Both the position numbers and the translations under genes were made by a program. Shown here in pieces: positions 1 through 7,363 of a stretch of DNA of 64,000 nucleotides; position 1 is the stretch's first letter, and the number at the start of each line of letters is the position of its first letter. Source of the stretch: Aerococcus mictus. Lineage in GTDB: Bacteria; Bacillota; Bacilli; Lactobacillales; Aerococcaceae. The DNA lies in NCBI RefSeq assembly GCF_003286595.3, contig NZ_CP132985.1, forward strand, positions 1,984,001 to 2,048,000, in the 5' to 3' direction. The notes beneath the pieces are model-generated. The model was given only the letters and a program-made list of their open reading frames with translations, had not been told where the DNA came from and did not search any database.

Positions 1-23
1 TAAAAAGAATAGGAGGTTTTCTT

Positions 24-286
24 ATGAATATTCATTCTGTTTCAGATTTGATAAACCAATTTCCTGAAGTTGAAGAGGAAGTCCTAAATCTGGCCGCCCT
101 GTCTTTTTAACTAAAAATGGCTATAGCACCATGGTACTGATGAGTAATGACCAACACGAATTCATGACTCAAGATATTGAAATCAGGCTCGATGAAGCGG
201 ATCATCTGACAGCGTCCACAGATACAAGATATAGTCTCGATGAAGTGGTTGAACGCATCAAGGAAGGTATTAACCAGCATGCCTAA
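24..286 (+). pseudogene. Phd/YefM-family antitoxin, frameshifted
   Basis: An ORF with a strong AGGAGG site (11-16) starts at ATG 24 and stops at 108-110 after 28 codons. A second frame then carries a typical Phd/YefM middle and C-terminus: PVFLTKNGYSTMVLMS, then a stretch with LDEADHL, ending EGINQHA at 286. The family normally reads the two parts as one protein, so a single-base frameshift near 93-100 is inferred. Its stop overlaps the start of the toxin remnant at 279, the usual antitoxin-toxin coupling. Probably inactive, although the downstream frame could restart at ATG 131. Confidence 0.7.
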
Positions 287-533
287 GTATCACATTCGTA
301 TTCTTCCAAGCTTTGAAGAAGGTTTAAATCAATTGTCGCTTAAATTGTTTTAACATTATCCAAGTCAGCTGCAGCTATGAATCTTGTAGAAAACACTTGC
401 AGCAATTGAAAACGCTCAAACGAGAATGTCCTTACTAGTCTCTAACTATTCTATCTTCTATGTTGTGATTGACTCCGTGATAAAAATCCGTCGCATGCTC
501 TACAGCAAGCGACAGCTTGATTATCACCTGTAA
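279..533 (+). pseudogene. RelE/ParE-type toxin remnant
   Basis: Read from ATG 279 the frame begins MPKYHIRILPSFEEGLNQL and stays open in phase to a stop at 531-533, but it is broken by three internal stops (TAA, TGA and TAG between about 350 and 390). The C-terminal end, FYVVIDSVIKIRRMLYSKR followed by QLDYHL, is the recognisable strand and RxLYxxR-type tail of ParE/RelE ribonuclease-fold toxins. It partners the frameshifted antitoxin it overlaps. Loss of the toxin by point mutation is clear. The family assignment rests on the C-terminus and the context. Confidence 0.65.
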
Positions 534-550
534 AGAAAGGTTCTATAATA

Positions 551-590
551 AAAGGGCAAGCCACTTTACTATAAATGGCCTGCCCTTCTT
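551..590. terminator. Rho-independent terminator, probably bidirectional
   Basis: The arms AAGGGCAAGCCA and TGGCCTGCCCTT form a 12-bp stem with one mismatch, with A-rich sequence on the left and T-rich sequence on the right. It lies between the toxin remnant and the convergent gene ending at 664. Confidence 0.6.
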
Positions 591-663
591 GAATTACTTT
601 TTATATTTTTTAATTTATTTAAGACTGCATATCTATCTTCCCGCAATAGGTAATAGTAATCCC

Positions 664-1341
664 TTATTGTTCAACGTCCACTTCGATGGTTGCGACTGGA
701 GAAGGATTTGTTGAATTCATCGGAACATAATCAATTTGAATTTTTTGTGGTTTATGTTCTTGATCTGCATACATAAAATAGACTTGTGAATCTGCTGATC
801 TGCCAGGAGCTATTTCGTCATAACCTGTTTGTTTACTAATGCGCTCCAAGGCATGCCCTTCTTCATCATAAACTTGGAGATCATGGGTATTTACTACAAA
901 ATTCTTCGGTAAATCATAATTTTTATAACTAAAATTAATCACAACAATTCTACTCGAATCGAAATAATCACTATTATGCATATAATTAGGCAAACTATCA
1001 GGATTAGCACTAGCGGACTTTATCGTTAATGATGCCTTATTTCCATCAGCAGTTTCTAAAATAACTTCTTCATTAGCCTTACTAATCGGTTTCTTATTTG
1101 CTTCGGAATCTGTAGGATGTTCCCCTTGTGAGTCTTGTGACGCAGCCTGAGAAGAACTCTCTGCCGGATGATTATTGGAATGATCTACAGGTACAATTGC
1201 AAGTAATAATAGACCAGCTAATACGATTATAGTCCATACATACCACTTCTTATACCAAGGTTTCACCTGCACACTTTCATATAATTTTCCATCTTCACCA
1301 ATAAACTGGTTCTTTTTCAAATTTTTATTCTTATCGCTCAT
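664..1341 (-). CDS. Membrane-anchored exported protein, DUF4352/DUF5067-like
   Basis: A 225-residue protein. Start chosen at the ATG at 1341, which has AGGAAG seven bases upstream; an ATG six codons further up lacks a ribosome site. A short charged cytoplasmic head is followed by one membrane segment (about residues 33-50, WTIIVLAGLLLLAIV), a Ser/Gln/Glu-rich linker, and a roughly 140-residue extracytoplasmic domain with alternating strands, as in DUF4352/DUF5067 immunoglobulin-like lipoprotein domains. No lipobox is present, so it is anchored by the uncleaved segment. It lies 50 bases beyond hsdR in the same direction and could be co-transcribed. Function unknown; family match tentative. Confidence 0.55.
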   Translation of the reverse strand: MSDKNKNLKKNQFIGEDGKLYESVQVKPWYKKWYVWTIIVLAGLLLLAIVPVDHSNNHPAESSSQAASQDSQGEHPTDSEANKKPISKANEEVILETADGNKASLTIKSASANPDSLPNYMHNSDYFDSSRIVVINFSYKNYDLPKNFVVNTHDLQVYDEEGHALERISKQTGYDEIAPGRSADSQVYFMYADQEHKPQKIQIDYVPMNSTNPSPVATIEVDVEQ

Positions 1342-1391
1342 TATAGTCTTCCTTTCCATCTAAACTCTACGTTCTAACCCCCCAAAAGTCG

Positions 1392-4300
1392 CTACACATC
1401 ATAAGGCATAATTTTCTCTTTAATCAGGTCTTTATAGCCATGACGTATTTTTTTACGATACTGTAATTTGGACTTAGGATTCTGAGTGTTTTCCTTATAA
1501 GCTTCAAAATCAGCTGTATTAATCATTTCACTTTCGCCAATTTGTGGGCCTTCACGGTCTTCATCATAGTTAGCGGCGACGTATTTCAATAACTCTTCAT
1601 TTAGAAATTCTGCCTTGGCATAGTCTTCTAATACGCGTTCCTTGTAACCATTAATCTCATTGGCTAATATTTCATCCGTGGACTGATTTTTATATTTTTC
1701 CGGACTTGAGATAATGGCTTGGAAAATATCACGAATTTTTTCACTCAATTCAGGTTTACGGCGGCCAAATTCATCAATGGTCTTTTCAGCTTCCTGTTTG
1801 AATTTCTCTTTGTCTTGTTCTTCCGTTGATTCACGGTAACGGTCAATCAGAAGGACGAGGTAATCATAATCAATCTGCTCTGTCCGAACCGATTCAATCT
1901 CATATTCGATATCAATTGGATAATCTTCCTCAAGCTCATCCTCATCATTCATTTCTTCCTTAATCCGTTCGATGAGATTCTTATAAGCACCGGTATAGTC
2001 TTCAAATTCTTTACGATCAAAACCGTATTGAGCCACAAATTCCGCTTCACTAAAATCACTATAGACCTCAATGGTCCGGTAAATACTATCAAAACGTTGA
2101 AAGGCCTTGGCTACCCGCTTCATTTCAGCTAAGTCCGTGTAATTGTTGAAACTCTCCACACTTGGCACCAGAGTTCTTAATTCTTTAACCGCTTCATCCA
2201 GCTCTTGCTTAGATTCTTCATAGCTTGGCGCTTGAATCTGATCTTCTCCACCATTGGAATAGAGTAAGAGAGCCTCCTTAACGGCTTCTTCAAAGATCGC
2301 TGGGGTTTGAAAGGTAACAATTTGCCCATATTTCTTATGGTCATCGAAGAGACGATTAGTCCGCGAGAAAGCTTGGATCAAGTGGTGAGGTTTCATGGGT
2401 GGTCGATCCATAAATAAGGTCGATAGACAAGGAGCATCAAAGCCTGTGAGTAAGCGATCGACAACAATCACCAAGTCGACTTGTTCGGAACGCACCTTAT
2501 AAGTATCTGACTTACGCGCCAAACGCTGGTTTAAGTTCTGGTTATAAGCATTCAAAGTTTCAAGCGAAAAGTTCATACCAAATTCTTGGTTATAATCTGC
2601 TAAAATCTCTTTCATCGCTTCTTTACGGTCTTGAGAATCGTGTTCATTGTCAGAAATCGAGAAGGTAATCGCGACCTTAGGAAAATCCAAGACAGCGCGT
2701 TTAGTCGTCTCACTAATGGATACGCGCGGATGCTGACCTGTTTTAACTTCTTTAAAGAGTTTGTAGTAGGCAATGGCTTTATCAATTGATGTGGTCGTTA
2801 AAATGGCATCATAGGTCTTCCCTACTCCATTATTGAAGCCAAATTTATTTTGTGACTTATTAATAATGGAATCAACGACCTCTTCCATATGATCAGGATG
2901 GTCAAAGATGGCTGAATCTAGTTGGACTTCCTTTTCCTTCTTATCAATCGCTGAAAGGTTCGTCTTAGGAAACTGATCAGCTACCAGTTGATCGAGTTGA
3001 AAATCACTAAAAGTTTGCTTGTATTCAATTTGAAAGCCTAAGACCGCCTGATCATGCATGGCCTCTTGAACGGTATACTTATGTAGACATTCCCCATACT
3101 GTTCTTCCGTCGTCCGAGCTAAGTCACCAAAGGCATCCCGAGCATTTTCAGCAAAGAGAGGTGTTCCCGTAAAACCATACCAAAGCGAATATTTGAAAAA
3201 CTTTTCGAGTTCAAATTGCTTCTGCGGTGTCACCGCGCGATGACATTCATCAACAACGACGGCAAGTCTTAAATCTCTGAGTTTATTTAAACGTTTATTA
3301 TCAGGATTTTGCTGGTAACGTTTCATGACATGGTTTAATTTCTGGATTGTGGTAATCACTAAGGACCGATCCTTAGACGTTAACCGTTTGATCAAGTCAT
3401 TGACATTAGCGGTTTCATCCACAGCGACAAAATCCGCCTCAGCATATGAAGTGAAAGCATTGGTGGTTTGTTGGTCAAGGTCTCTGCGGTCAACAATAAA
3501 GATGGTCTTATCAATGGAAGCAATTTTAAGAAGGTTACGCGCAACCTTATAGGAGGTTAACGTCTTCCCTGACCCTGTCGTATGCCAAACATAGCCTCCC
3601 TTTTGTTGGTAACTCGCTTGGCGAATCGCCTTAATGGCATGAATTTGATAAGGGCGTAAAAGGATTACCGACTTACTGGACTTATCCAAGACTGAGTAAT
3701 TAGCAATCATTTCATGGGCTTCTGGAATTGAGAGCGCAGAAGTCGTAAAATCTTCTAAGTTAGTTACGGGTTGGTTCTCTTGGTCCACCCAGCCCGTTAA
3801 GAATTTAGCATTCAACCTACTATTAGCGGCAATGTATTTGGTATCAACACCATTCGAGACCACAAACATTTGTAGCATGGAGAAAATCCCATGGTATTTT
3901 CCAGTTTTGATATAGCGGTCAATTTGGTTAAAGGCTTTCTTATAGCCTTCCGAACGATTCTTCAATTCAATTTGAATCAGAGGGATACCATTAATCATCA
4001 AAGTCACATCAAAACGTCCGTCTTGGTCAAGAAAATCACGTTTTTCACTGCGAAATTGATTAATCACTTCATAATGAGAGCTGCCTCCTGCAATTTCATT
4101 TCCGTTAATCACCATTAACTGGCAAGCGCCAAGCGAGGCATCCTCGCGATGAAGCTCTACTTGGGCCACCCCATTCTCACCGCTTAACCATTCTCCCGCG
4201 ACATAGAATGACGGAAAGTCCAATTGCGATTTAATCGAAAGCTTCTCCTGACTAGTTAGGGGAACGCCATCTAATTTGGCCGTATTATTAGCCTCTAGCT

Positions 4301-4433
4301 GTTGGAAGAAGTTCTCCCATAAATCGTCCGCTGTTTTCAAGTCAGAACGATAAGTCCACTGCGATTCCCTTTTCGTTAACAGTTCTATTAAGCGTTCTTC
4401 CATTTGCTGCTCTTGAGTAAAAATTTTTGGCAT
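1392..4433 (-). CDS. hsdR: Type I restriction enzyme, R subunit HsdR
   Basis: The motor-nuclease subunit of a type I restriction complex; it translocates DNA using ATP and cleaves unmethylated DNA when bound to HsdM2S. About 1,013 residues, full length. Visible parts, counted from the chosen start: PD-(D/E)xK nuclease near 142-158 (FDVTLMINGI then QIELKNR, giving D, E and K), Walker A TGSGKT near 286-291, DECH near 395-398, TGTP near 422-425 and a helicase C-terminal domain with QAFSRTNR. ATG 4433 has AGGA 11 bases upstream; an in-frame GTG at 4463 lacks a good ribosome site. It is separated from hsdM-hsdS by the invertible region but points the same way. Confidence 0.93.
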   Translation of the reverse strand: MPKIFTQEQQMEERLIELLTKRESQWTYRSDLKTADDLWENFFQQLEANNTAKLDGVPLTSQEKLSIKSQLDFPSFYVAGEWLSGENGVAQVELHREDASLGACQLMVINGNEIAGGSSHYEVINQFRSEKRDFLDQDGRFDVTLMINGIPLIQIELKNRSEGYKKAFNQIDRYIKTGKYHGIFSMLQMFVVSNGVDTKYIAANSRLNAKFLTGWVDQENQPVTNLEDFTTSALSIPEAHEMIANYSVLDKSSKSVILLRPYQIHAIKAIRQASYQQKGGYVWHTTGSGKTLTSYKVARNLLKIASIDKTIFIVDRRDLDQQTTNAFTSYAEADFVAVDETANVNDLIKRLTSKDRSLVITTIQKLNHVMKRYQQNPDNKRLNKLRDLRLAVVVDECHRAVTPQKQFELEKFFKYSLWYGFTGTPLFAENARDAFGDLARTTEEQYGECLHKYTVQEAMHDQAVLGFQIEYKQTFSDFQLDQLVADQFPKTNLSAIDKKEKEVQLDSAIFDHPDHMEEVVDSIINKSQNKFGFNNGVGKTYDAILTTTSIDKAIAYYKLFKEVKTGQHPRVSISETTKRAVLDFPKVAITFSISDNEHDSQDRKEAMKEILADYNQEFGMNFSLETLNAYNQNLNQRLARKSDTYKVRSEQVDLVIVVDRLLTGFDAPCLSTLFMDRPPMKPHHLIQAFSRTNRLFDDHKKYGQIVTFQTPAIFEEAVKEALLLYSNGGEDQIQAPSYEESKQELDEAVKELRTLVPSVESFNNYTDLAEMKRVAKAFQRFDSIYRTIEVYSDFSEAEFVAQYGFDRKEFEDYTGAYKNLIERIKEEMNDEDELEEDYPIDIEYEIESVRTEQIDYDYLVLLIDRYRESTEEQDKEKFKQEAEKTIDEFGRRKPELSEKIRDIFQAIISSPEKYKNQSTDEILANEINGYKERVLEDYAKAEFLNEELLKYVAANYDEDREGPQIGESEMINTADFEAYKENTQNPKSKLQYRKKIRHGYKDLIKEKIMPYDV

Positions 4434-4637
4434 ATGATCACTTATCCTATTGCTTTTCTTCACCTAAAACATAGCTTTTAATTGTCTTTATCATTTTATA
4501 ATACTTCCAGTATAGCAAAGAAAATAAAGGCTTTCAGTGAATTTTTTTACAAGAGAACGGTGTGTGTGTATAAAAGATGGGGCTGGGGATAGAAATATTG
4601 CTAAGTAAGCAAAATGGAATTTTGAAAATAGAGATTT

Positions 4638-4655
4638 TTGGATTCAGGATAAGTT
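4638..4655 (+). repeat. Inverted repeat IR1, silent-cassette copy
   Basis: The 18-mer TTGGATTCAGGATAAGTT is identical, in inverted orientation, to 8454-8471 inside the active hsdS. It encodes WIQDKL at the start of the first target-recognition domain. Recombination here would swap the 5' specificity half between the silent and active genes. Confidence 0.85.
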
Positions 4656-5775
4656 GGGGAACATCAGCAGCTTTAATCCAAATGCTGAATTGCCTTCGCA
4701 ATTTTTCTATGTGGATTTAGAGTCTGTTTGTGGTACTCAATTAGTCGATTATAAATTCATGAGTAAGGAAGAGGCACCTTCACGAGCTAAAAGATTAGCT
4801 AAGAAAGGTGATATTTTTTATCAAACAGTTCGACCATATCAAAGAAATAATTTACTTTTTAATGAAGATGATAATGAGTTTGTTTTTTCAACTGGCTATG
4901 CACAGATTAGGACAAATATAATAAATAATAAGTTTCTTTTTTACTTATTGCAAACAGATAAATTCGTATTAAAGGTCCTAAGTATGTGCACAGGGACCAG
5001 CTACCCAGCAATAACTTCAGCTGAAATGTCTAAGGTAATAATTCATTATCCTAAAAAACAATTAGAGCAAATAAAGATAGGTGAATTGTTGAATCGATTA
5101 GACTTTATTATTACTCTTGAGCAACAAAAAATCGAAAAGTTAGAGCTCCTGAAACAGTATTTGTTGCAGAATATGTTTGCCGATGAGAGTGGATATCCTA
5201 ACTTAAGGTTTAGAGGTTATACCGGTCCTTGGTTCAAAAATAAAGGGAAAAATATATTTAAAAAGATTACAGAAAAAAAACAAGCCCATCTTCCTGTCTT
5301 ATCGGCAACACAAGATAAAGGCATGGTGCTAAGAGATGAATTCAATGAAAGGCTACAGTACGATAGAAAAAACCTCTCTAATTACAAAGTTGTAAGACCT
5401 GGTCAATTTGTTGTTCATTTACGTTCATTTCAGGGAGGGTTTGCACACTCCAATTATTTAGGTATAACTTCTCCAGCTTATACTATATTCGATTTTATAA
5501 ATACTAACGAACATAATGATATCTATTGGAAGTTTTACTTTGCAAATGATCACTTTATTTTACTATTAGAGAAAGTAACTTATGGTATTAGAGATGGAAG
5601 AACTATAAATTTTTCTGATTTTTGCACTTTGAATATTAATTTTCCATCATTAAGTGAACAGAATAAAATCGCCAAATTATTATTTTCATTAGATTCTCTT
5701 ATTAATCTCAGAACAACTAAATTAGAAAACTTAACCTCTCTAAAACAAAAACTCCTGTCTTCCCTGTTTATCTAA
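4654..5775 (+). CDS. hsdS': Silent, start-less type I specificity (HsdS) cassette
   Basis: Encodes two target-recognition domains and conserved regions of an S subunit, opposite in orientation to the active hsdS. The homologous frame extends back to 4639 (WIQDKLGNIS) but has no ATG/GTG/TTG with a ribosome site; the TTG at 4654 is only nominal. The central conserved region near residues 153-181 (TLEQQKIEKLELLKQ then YLLQNMFADESGYP) is nearly identical to the active gene, while both recognition domains differ. The C-terminus LKQKLLSSLFI parallels LIKSKLLQSLFI of the active protein. Best read as a donor cassette that gains a start when inverted onto the hsdM-linked end. It is not a decayed gene: the frame is fully open. 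Confidence 0.85.
   Translation: MGNISSFNPNAELPSQFFYVDLESVCGTQLVDYKFMSKEEAPSRAKRLAKKGDIFYQTVRPYQRNNLLFNEDDNEFVFSTGYAQIRTNIINNKFLFYLLQTDKFVLKVLSMCTGTSYPAITSAEMSKVIIHYPKKQLEQIKIGELLNRLDFIITLEQQKIEKLELLKQYLLQNMFADESGYPNLRFRGYTGPWFKNKGKNIFKKITEKKQAHLPVLSATQDKGMVLRDEFNERLQYDRKNLSNYKVVRPGQFVVHLRSFQGGFAHSNYLGITSPAYTIFDFINTNEHNDIYWKFYFANDHFILLLEKVTYGIRDGRTINFSDFCTLNINFPSLSEQNKIAKLLFSLDSLINLRTTKLENLTSLKQKLLSSLFI
5107..5200 (+). repeat. Inverted repeat IR2, silent-cassette copy
   Basis: A 94-bp segment encoding the central conserved region of HsdS. It is repeated in inverted orientation at 7966-8059 with four base differences. It would allow exchange of the 3' target-recognition domain independently of IR1. 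Confidence 0.85.
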
Positions 5776-5782
5776 AATCAAT

Positions 5783-5820
5783 AAAATCGCCTCTGCTAGC
5801 TGATTGAGCAGGGGCGATTT
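5783..5820. terminator. Bidirectional terminator between silent hsdS' and yoeB
   Basis: AAATCGCC and GGCGATTT arms with an inner CTGCT/AGCAG pairing form a long stem between two convergent genes. A-rich and T-rich flanks would allow it to serve both. Confidence 0.7.
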
Positions 5821-5823
5821 ACT

Positions 5824-6078
5824 TTAGTAATGGTATTTACACGATAGGACTTCAATCGCGTCATCTGTGACACGGTAAACTAAACGATCTTGTCTAGTCA
5901 GTCGCCTTGACCAATAACCCGATAGATCATATTTTAAAGGTTCCGGCTTACCTAGTCCTTGGTAGGGGGCTTCTTTGATGGCTCGTAATAAGCGATAGAT
6001 CTTATCATAGACTTTTCGGTCATTTTCTTTCCAAACGTCACGTTCGATAACAGACCCCCGACTCCAATGAACTTTCAT
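5824..6078 (-). CDS. yoeB: Toxin of YefM-YoeB pair (Txe/YoeB family mRNA interferase)
   Basis: Ribosome-dependent mRNA endonuclease toxin of 84 residues, the same length as Escherichia coli YoeB. The residues known to matter in that protein are present at matching positions: E46 (in GKPEPL), R65 (in TRQDRLVYRV) and the terminal H83-Y84 (CKYHY). The start overlaps the antitoxin stop as TAATG, giving translational coupling. It lies inside the invertible segment of the type I locus. Nothing suggests it is inactive. Confidence 0.9.
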   Translation of the reverse strand: MKVHWSRGSVIERDVWKENDRKVYDKIYRLLRAIKEAPYQGLGKPEPLKYDLSGYWSRRLTRQDRLVYRVTDDAIEVLSCKYHY

Positions 6079-6323
6079 TAGATTTCCTCAACTTCATAAT
6101 CGCCACGATCGAGCTCATCCATGGCTTGGTAGAGGTTTTCACGGTTGGCGCGGCTCGATAAGAGATGGTAAGTCTCCATCAGACTGTCAAAATCTGATTT
6201 GGCCATAACAACCACATCATTCCCATTCTGAGAGGTTACAGTATATTCAATAGCATCTTCATTAATCTGGTCCATGTATTTCTTCATATTCTGTCTGAAA
6301 TCACTATAATTGGTTACTTCCAT
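6078..6323 (-). CDS. yefM: Antitoxin of YefM-YoeB pair (Phd/YefM family)
   Basis: An 81-residue antitoxin with the Phd/YefM N-terminal DNA-binding fold (MEVTNYSDFRQNMKKYMDQI; NGNDVVVMAKSDFDSL) and an acidic C-terminal toxin-neutralising tail (DELDRGDYEVEEI). Start set at ATG 6323, which has GAGGTG seven bases upstream; a further 13 codons upstream would run through the operator. YefM with YoeB is known to repress its own operon through TGTACA-type sites, and a matching pair of sites lies just upstream at 6344-6361. Confidence 0.9.
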   Translation of the reverse strand: MEVTNYSDFRQNMKKYMDQINEDAIEYTVTSQNGNDVVVMAKSDFDSLMETYHLLSSRANRENLYQAMDELDRGDYEVEEI

Positions 6324-6343
6324 CGTGCTCACCTCACCACTAT

Positions 6344-6361
6344 TGCACAATAATTTGTACA
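6344..6361 (-). promoter_or_regulatory. Candidate YefM operator (paired TGTACA-like cores)
   Basis: TGTACA (6356-6361) and TGTGCA (opposite-strand reading of 6344-6349) are spaced exactly 12 bp start to start. This matches the core sequence and 12-bp centre-to-centre spacing described for the E. coli yefM-yoeB operator. It lies just upstream of the yefM ribosome site. Confidence 0.65.
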
Positions 6362-6377
6362 ACCTTTCAATTCAAAG

Positions 6378-7298
6378 CTATAACTGACATAGAATCTCCA
6401 TCATCTTGTTATTATCCTTATCCTCTAACTCTTGAATAATATGGAGATAGGTTTTTTGAGTCGTCGCCATGTTGGCATGGCCCAAGCGTTTAGCCACACT
6501 TGCAATTGACACACCACCATAAAGCAGCATAGAAGCGTGCGTATGGCGGAGGGCATGAATAGTGATCTCTGGAATTCCAGCCTGTTGGCAGAGTTTAGCC
6601 AAGCGTTGATTGACTGTTGAATTATGGATCCGTCCCTGAACGAAGATCGGCTTTTGTTGAGGATAATTTTGAATGAGTTGTTGGAATTGTAGAGTCAACT
6701 GCCAATCTAGACGTAGCTTGCGCACCGAAGAAGCATTCTTAGTCGGCACAAAGCCGCCTTCATCCTTCTTGTAGTCCCAGGTCTTATTAATCGAGAGCAT
6801 GTGCTGGCTGAAATTGAAATCTGAAGGTGTAACACCCAAGGCCTCACTGAAACGTAAGCCTGTTTTGGCAACTAAGAGGATGAGCCAATCATAAGAAATC
6901 TCTGTCTGCAAGTGTAGTTGATTTAATAACTTATGCAAATCTTCCTGGTTTAGATACTTGGCCTTTTTAATCTTCCCTTTGACGCCTTTAATCACAACTT
7001 TTCGCGTCGGATCGCGATCAATTAATCCCTCGTCATAAGCCTCCAGAATCGCTCCTTTCACTAAATGATGAAAGTCTAAAGTCGTTTGTTTCTCATGACT
7101 TTGGGCAAATTGATTAAGTAAAGCTTGATAGTTCTTCTTAGTCAACTGGTCTAAAGTTAAGTTTGGCGCTAAGTGTTTCAAATGCCGCCAGGTTAGGTCG
7201 TATTTCCTCAGAGTCACATCACGCACCGCCCCTAACTTATATAGCTCAAACCACTCCTTAAAATATTCATGAAAAACAATCTTTCGTTTTCTTGCCAT
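6378..7298 (-). CDS. Tyrosine recombinase, likely hsdS invertase
   Basis: A 306-residue phage-integrase-family enzyme. The N-terminal SAM-like DNA-binding domain covers about 1-100; the catalytic domain carries R149 (TGLRFSEAL), a probable K187, H248-x-x-R251 (HALRHTH), H274 (LGHANM) and nucleophile Y284 (KTYLHI). The ribosome site AGGAGG precedes ATG 7298. It lies between the hsdS gene and the YefM-YoeB pair, inside both inverted-repeat pairs. Recombinases in this position (for example at the pneumococcal SpnIII locus) catalyse hsdS inversions, so the same role is inferred. No phage genes surround it. Confidence 0.87.
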   Translation of the reverse strand: MARKRKIVFHEYFKEWFELYKLGAVRDVTLRKYDLTWRHLKHLAPNLTLDQLTKKNYQALLNQFAQSHEKQTTLDFHHLVKGAILEAYDEGLIDRDPTRKVVIKGVKGKIKKAKYLNQEDLHKLLNQLHLQTEISYDWLILLVAKTGLRFSEALGVTPSDFNFSQHMLSINKTWDYKKDEGGFVPTKNASSVRKLRLDWQLTLQFQQLIQNYPQQKPIFVQGRIHNSTVNQRLAKLCQQAGIPEITIHALRHTHASMLLYGGVSIASVAKRLGHANMATTQKTYLHIIQELEDKDNNKMMEILCQL

Positions 7299-7308
7299 AA
7301 TAAAACCT

Positions 7309-7348
7309 CCTGATAATATTTGTTCTAGCGAACCTTCTTATTATCAGG
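7309..7348 (-). repeat. Inverted repeat overlapping recombinase ribosome site
   Basis: CCTGATAATA (7309-7318) and TATTATCAGG (7339-7348) are perfect 10-bp arms around a 20-base loop, between the hsdS stop and the recombinase start. In the mRNA the second arm runs directly into the AGGAGG site. It could be a weak hsdS terminator, an operator, or an RNA fold limiting recombinase translation. Confidence 0.5.
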
Positions 7349-7363
7349 AAGTTTATGGAGATG

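Noticed and set aside
517..714. 65-residue ORF rightward
   Set aside because: Overlaps the terminator and the antisense end of the membrane-anchored protein gene; no ribosome site and no sensible protein features.
6378..7298. Recombinase as an integrase of a prophage or integrative element
   Set aside because: No excision, capsid, conjugation or attachment-site genes nearby; its place between two hsdS genes fits an invertase.
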